DNA of 64,000 bases from Aldehydirespirator sp965205155. GTDB lineage: Bacteria > Actinomycetota > Acidimicrobiia > Acidimicrobiales > Aldehydirespiratoraceae. The position numbers and the translations under genes were made by a program. The stretch is from positions 620,001-684,000 of the forward strand of contig OZ242033.1 of the NCBI GenBank assembly GCA_965205155.1, given 5' to 3'. This document shows positions 63,892 to 64,000 of this stretch, piece after piece. Position 1 is the stretch's first letter; each line of letters begins with the position of its first letter. The notes beneath the pieces are model-generated. The model saw only the letters and a list, made by a program, of their open reading frames with translations. It made no database searches and was not told where the DNA came from.

Positions 63892-64000
63892 ATGGTGAGG
63901 ATGGTGCGGAAGGCCCAGGTCGATTCCAGCGACGGGGCCAGGGTGAGGCAGTGGATCGAGCGCTACACCGGCTACATGGCCGCGGCCGATCCCGAGCAGG
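63892..64000 (+). CDS. Partial gene at right edge, unknown
   Basis: ATG at 63892, five bases after the previous stop, opens MVRMVRKAQVDSSDGARVRQ WIERYTGYMAAADPEQ and runs off the window. Too short to identify; position suggests it belongs to the same operon. Confidence 0.45.
   Translation, partial: MVRMVRKAQVDSSDGARVRQWIERYTGYMAAADPEQ

Overview
The window is GC-rich, densely coded bacterial DNA; no gene-free stretch reaches 300 bases. I found no rRNA, tRNA, CRISPR array or transposase. GC content, frequent GTG/TTG starts, a coenzyme F420-type oxidoreductase and a large type I polyketide synthase point to an actinobacterium. The mix of methylated-amine genes, Rieske oxygenases and a short reducing PKS would fit a marine or sponge-associated Acidimicrobiia, but this is inference and no taxonomic marker is present.

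Region 1 (1-15000) looks like a methylated-amine and one-carbon module. It holds a partial malate synthase G, a FAD monooxygenase, a trimethylamine monooxygenase (tmm), serine-glyoxylate aminotransferase, malyl-CoA lyase, both malate-CoA ligase subunits, a TMAO demethylase (tdm), an Amt-family transporter trailed by three tiny membrane proteins, and a cupin-XRE regulator. Read together: TMA is oxidised to TMAO, Tdm splits it to dimethylamine plus formaldehyde or methylene-THF, serine-cycle enzymes assimilate the carbon, and Amt handles ammonium or methylammonium.

Region 2 (15100-32600) holds a VOC protein, a cupin, a translationally coupled hydantoinase A/B plus acyl-CoA ligase set, two tandem HEPN/PaREP1-like proteins, a molybdenum hydroxylase whose Mo and FAD subunits are fused, a Rieske oxygenase, and a complete BMP-type ABC importer of the nucleoside family.

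Region 3 (33400-41130) is a nine-gene co-directional run: Rieske oxygenase, flavin-reductase-like protein, E1 alpha, E1 beta, stand-alone lipoyl protein, SDR, a methenyl-tetrahydromethanopterin cyclohydrolase homologue, SDR and an LLM/Mer-like oxidoreductase. Most junctions are 1- or 4-base overlaps. This is the best candidate for an undescribed pathway, probably oxidative demethylation linked to H4MPT-type C1 chemistry.

Region 4 (41500-54800) is a compact polyketide locus: alpha/beta hydrolase, a 3212-residue reducing PKS (KS-AT-DH-MT-ER-KR-ACP-KS), a discrete carrier protein, an Sfp-type phosphopantetheinyl transferase and an amidase.

Region 5 (54800-64000) holds two tandem NCS2-type permeases with a degenerate RsbW-like ATPase domain fused at the C-terminus, a VapBC-type pair, two Rieske alpha subunits, one ring-hydroxylating beta subunit, a class I aldolase and a DUF1989 protein. 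Four copies of a 107-145 base interspersed repeat sit between co-directional genes at 1.3, 2.7, 32.6 and 60.4 kb.
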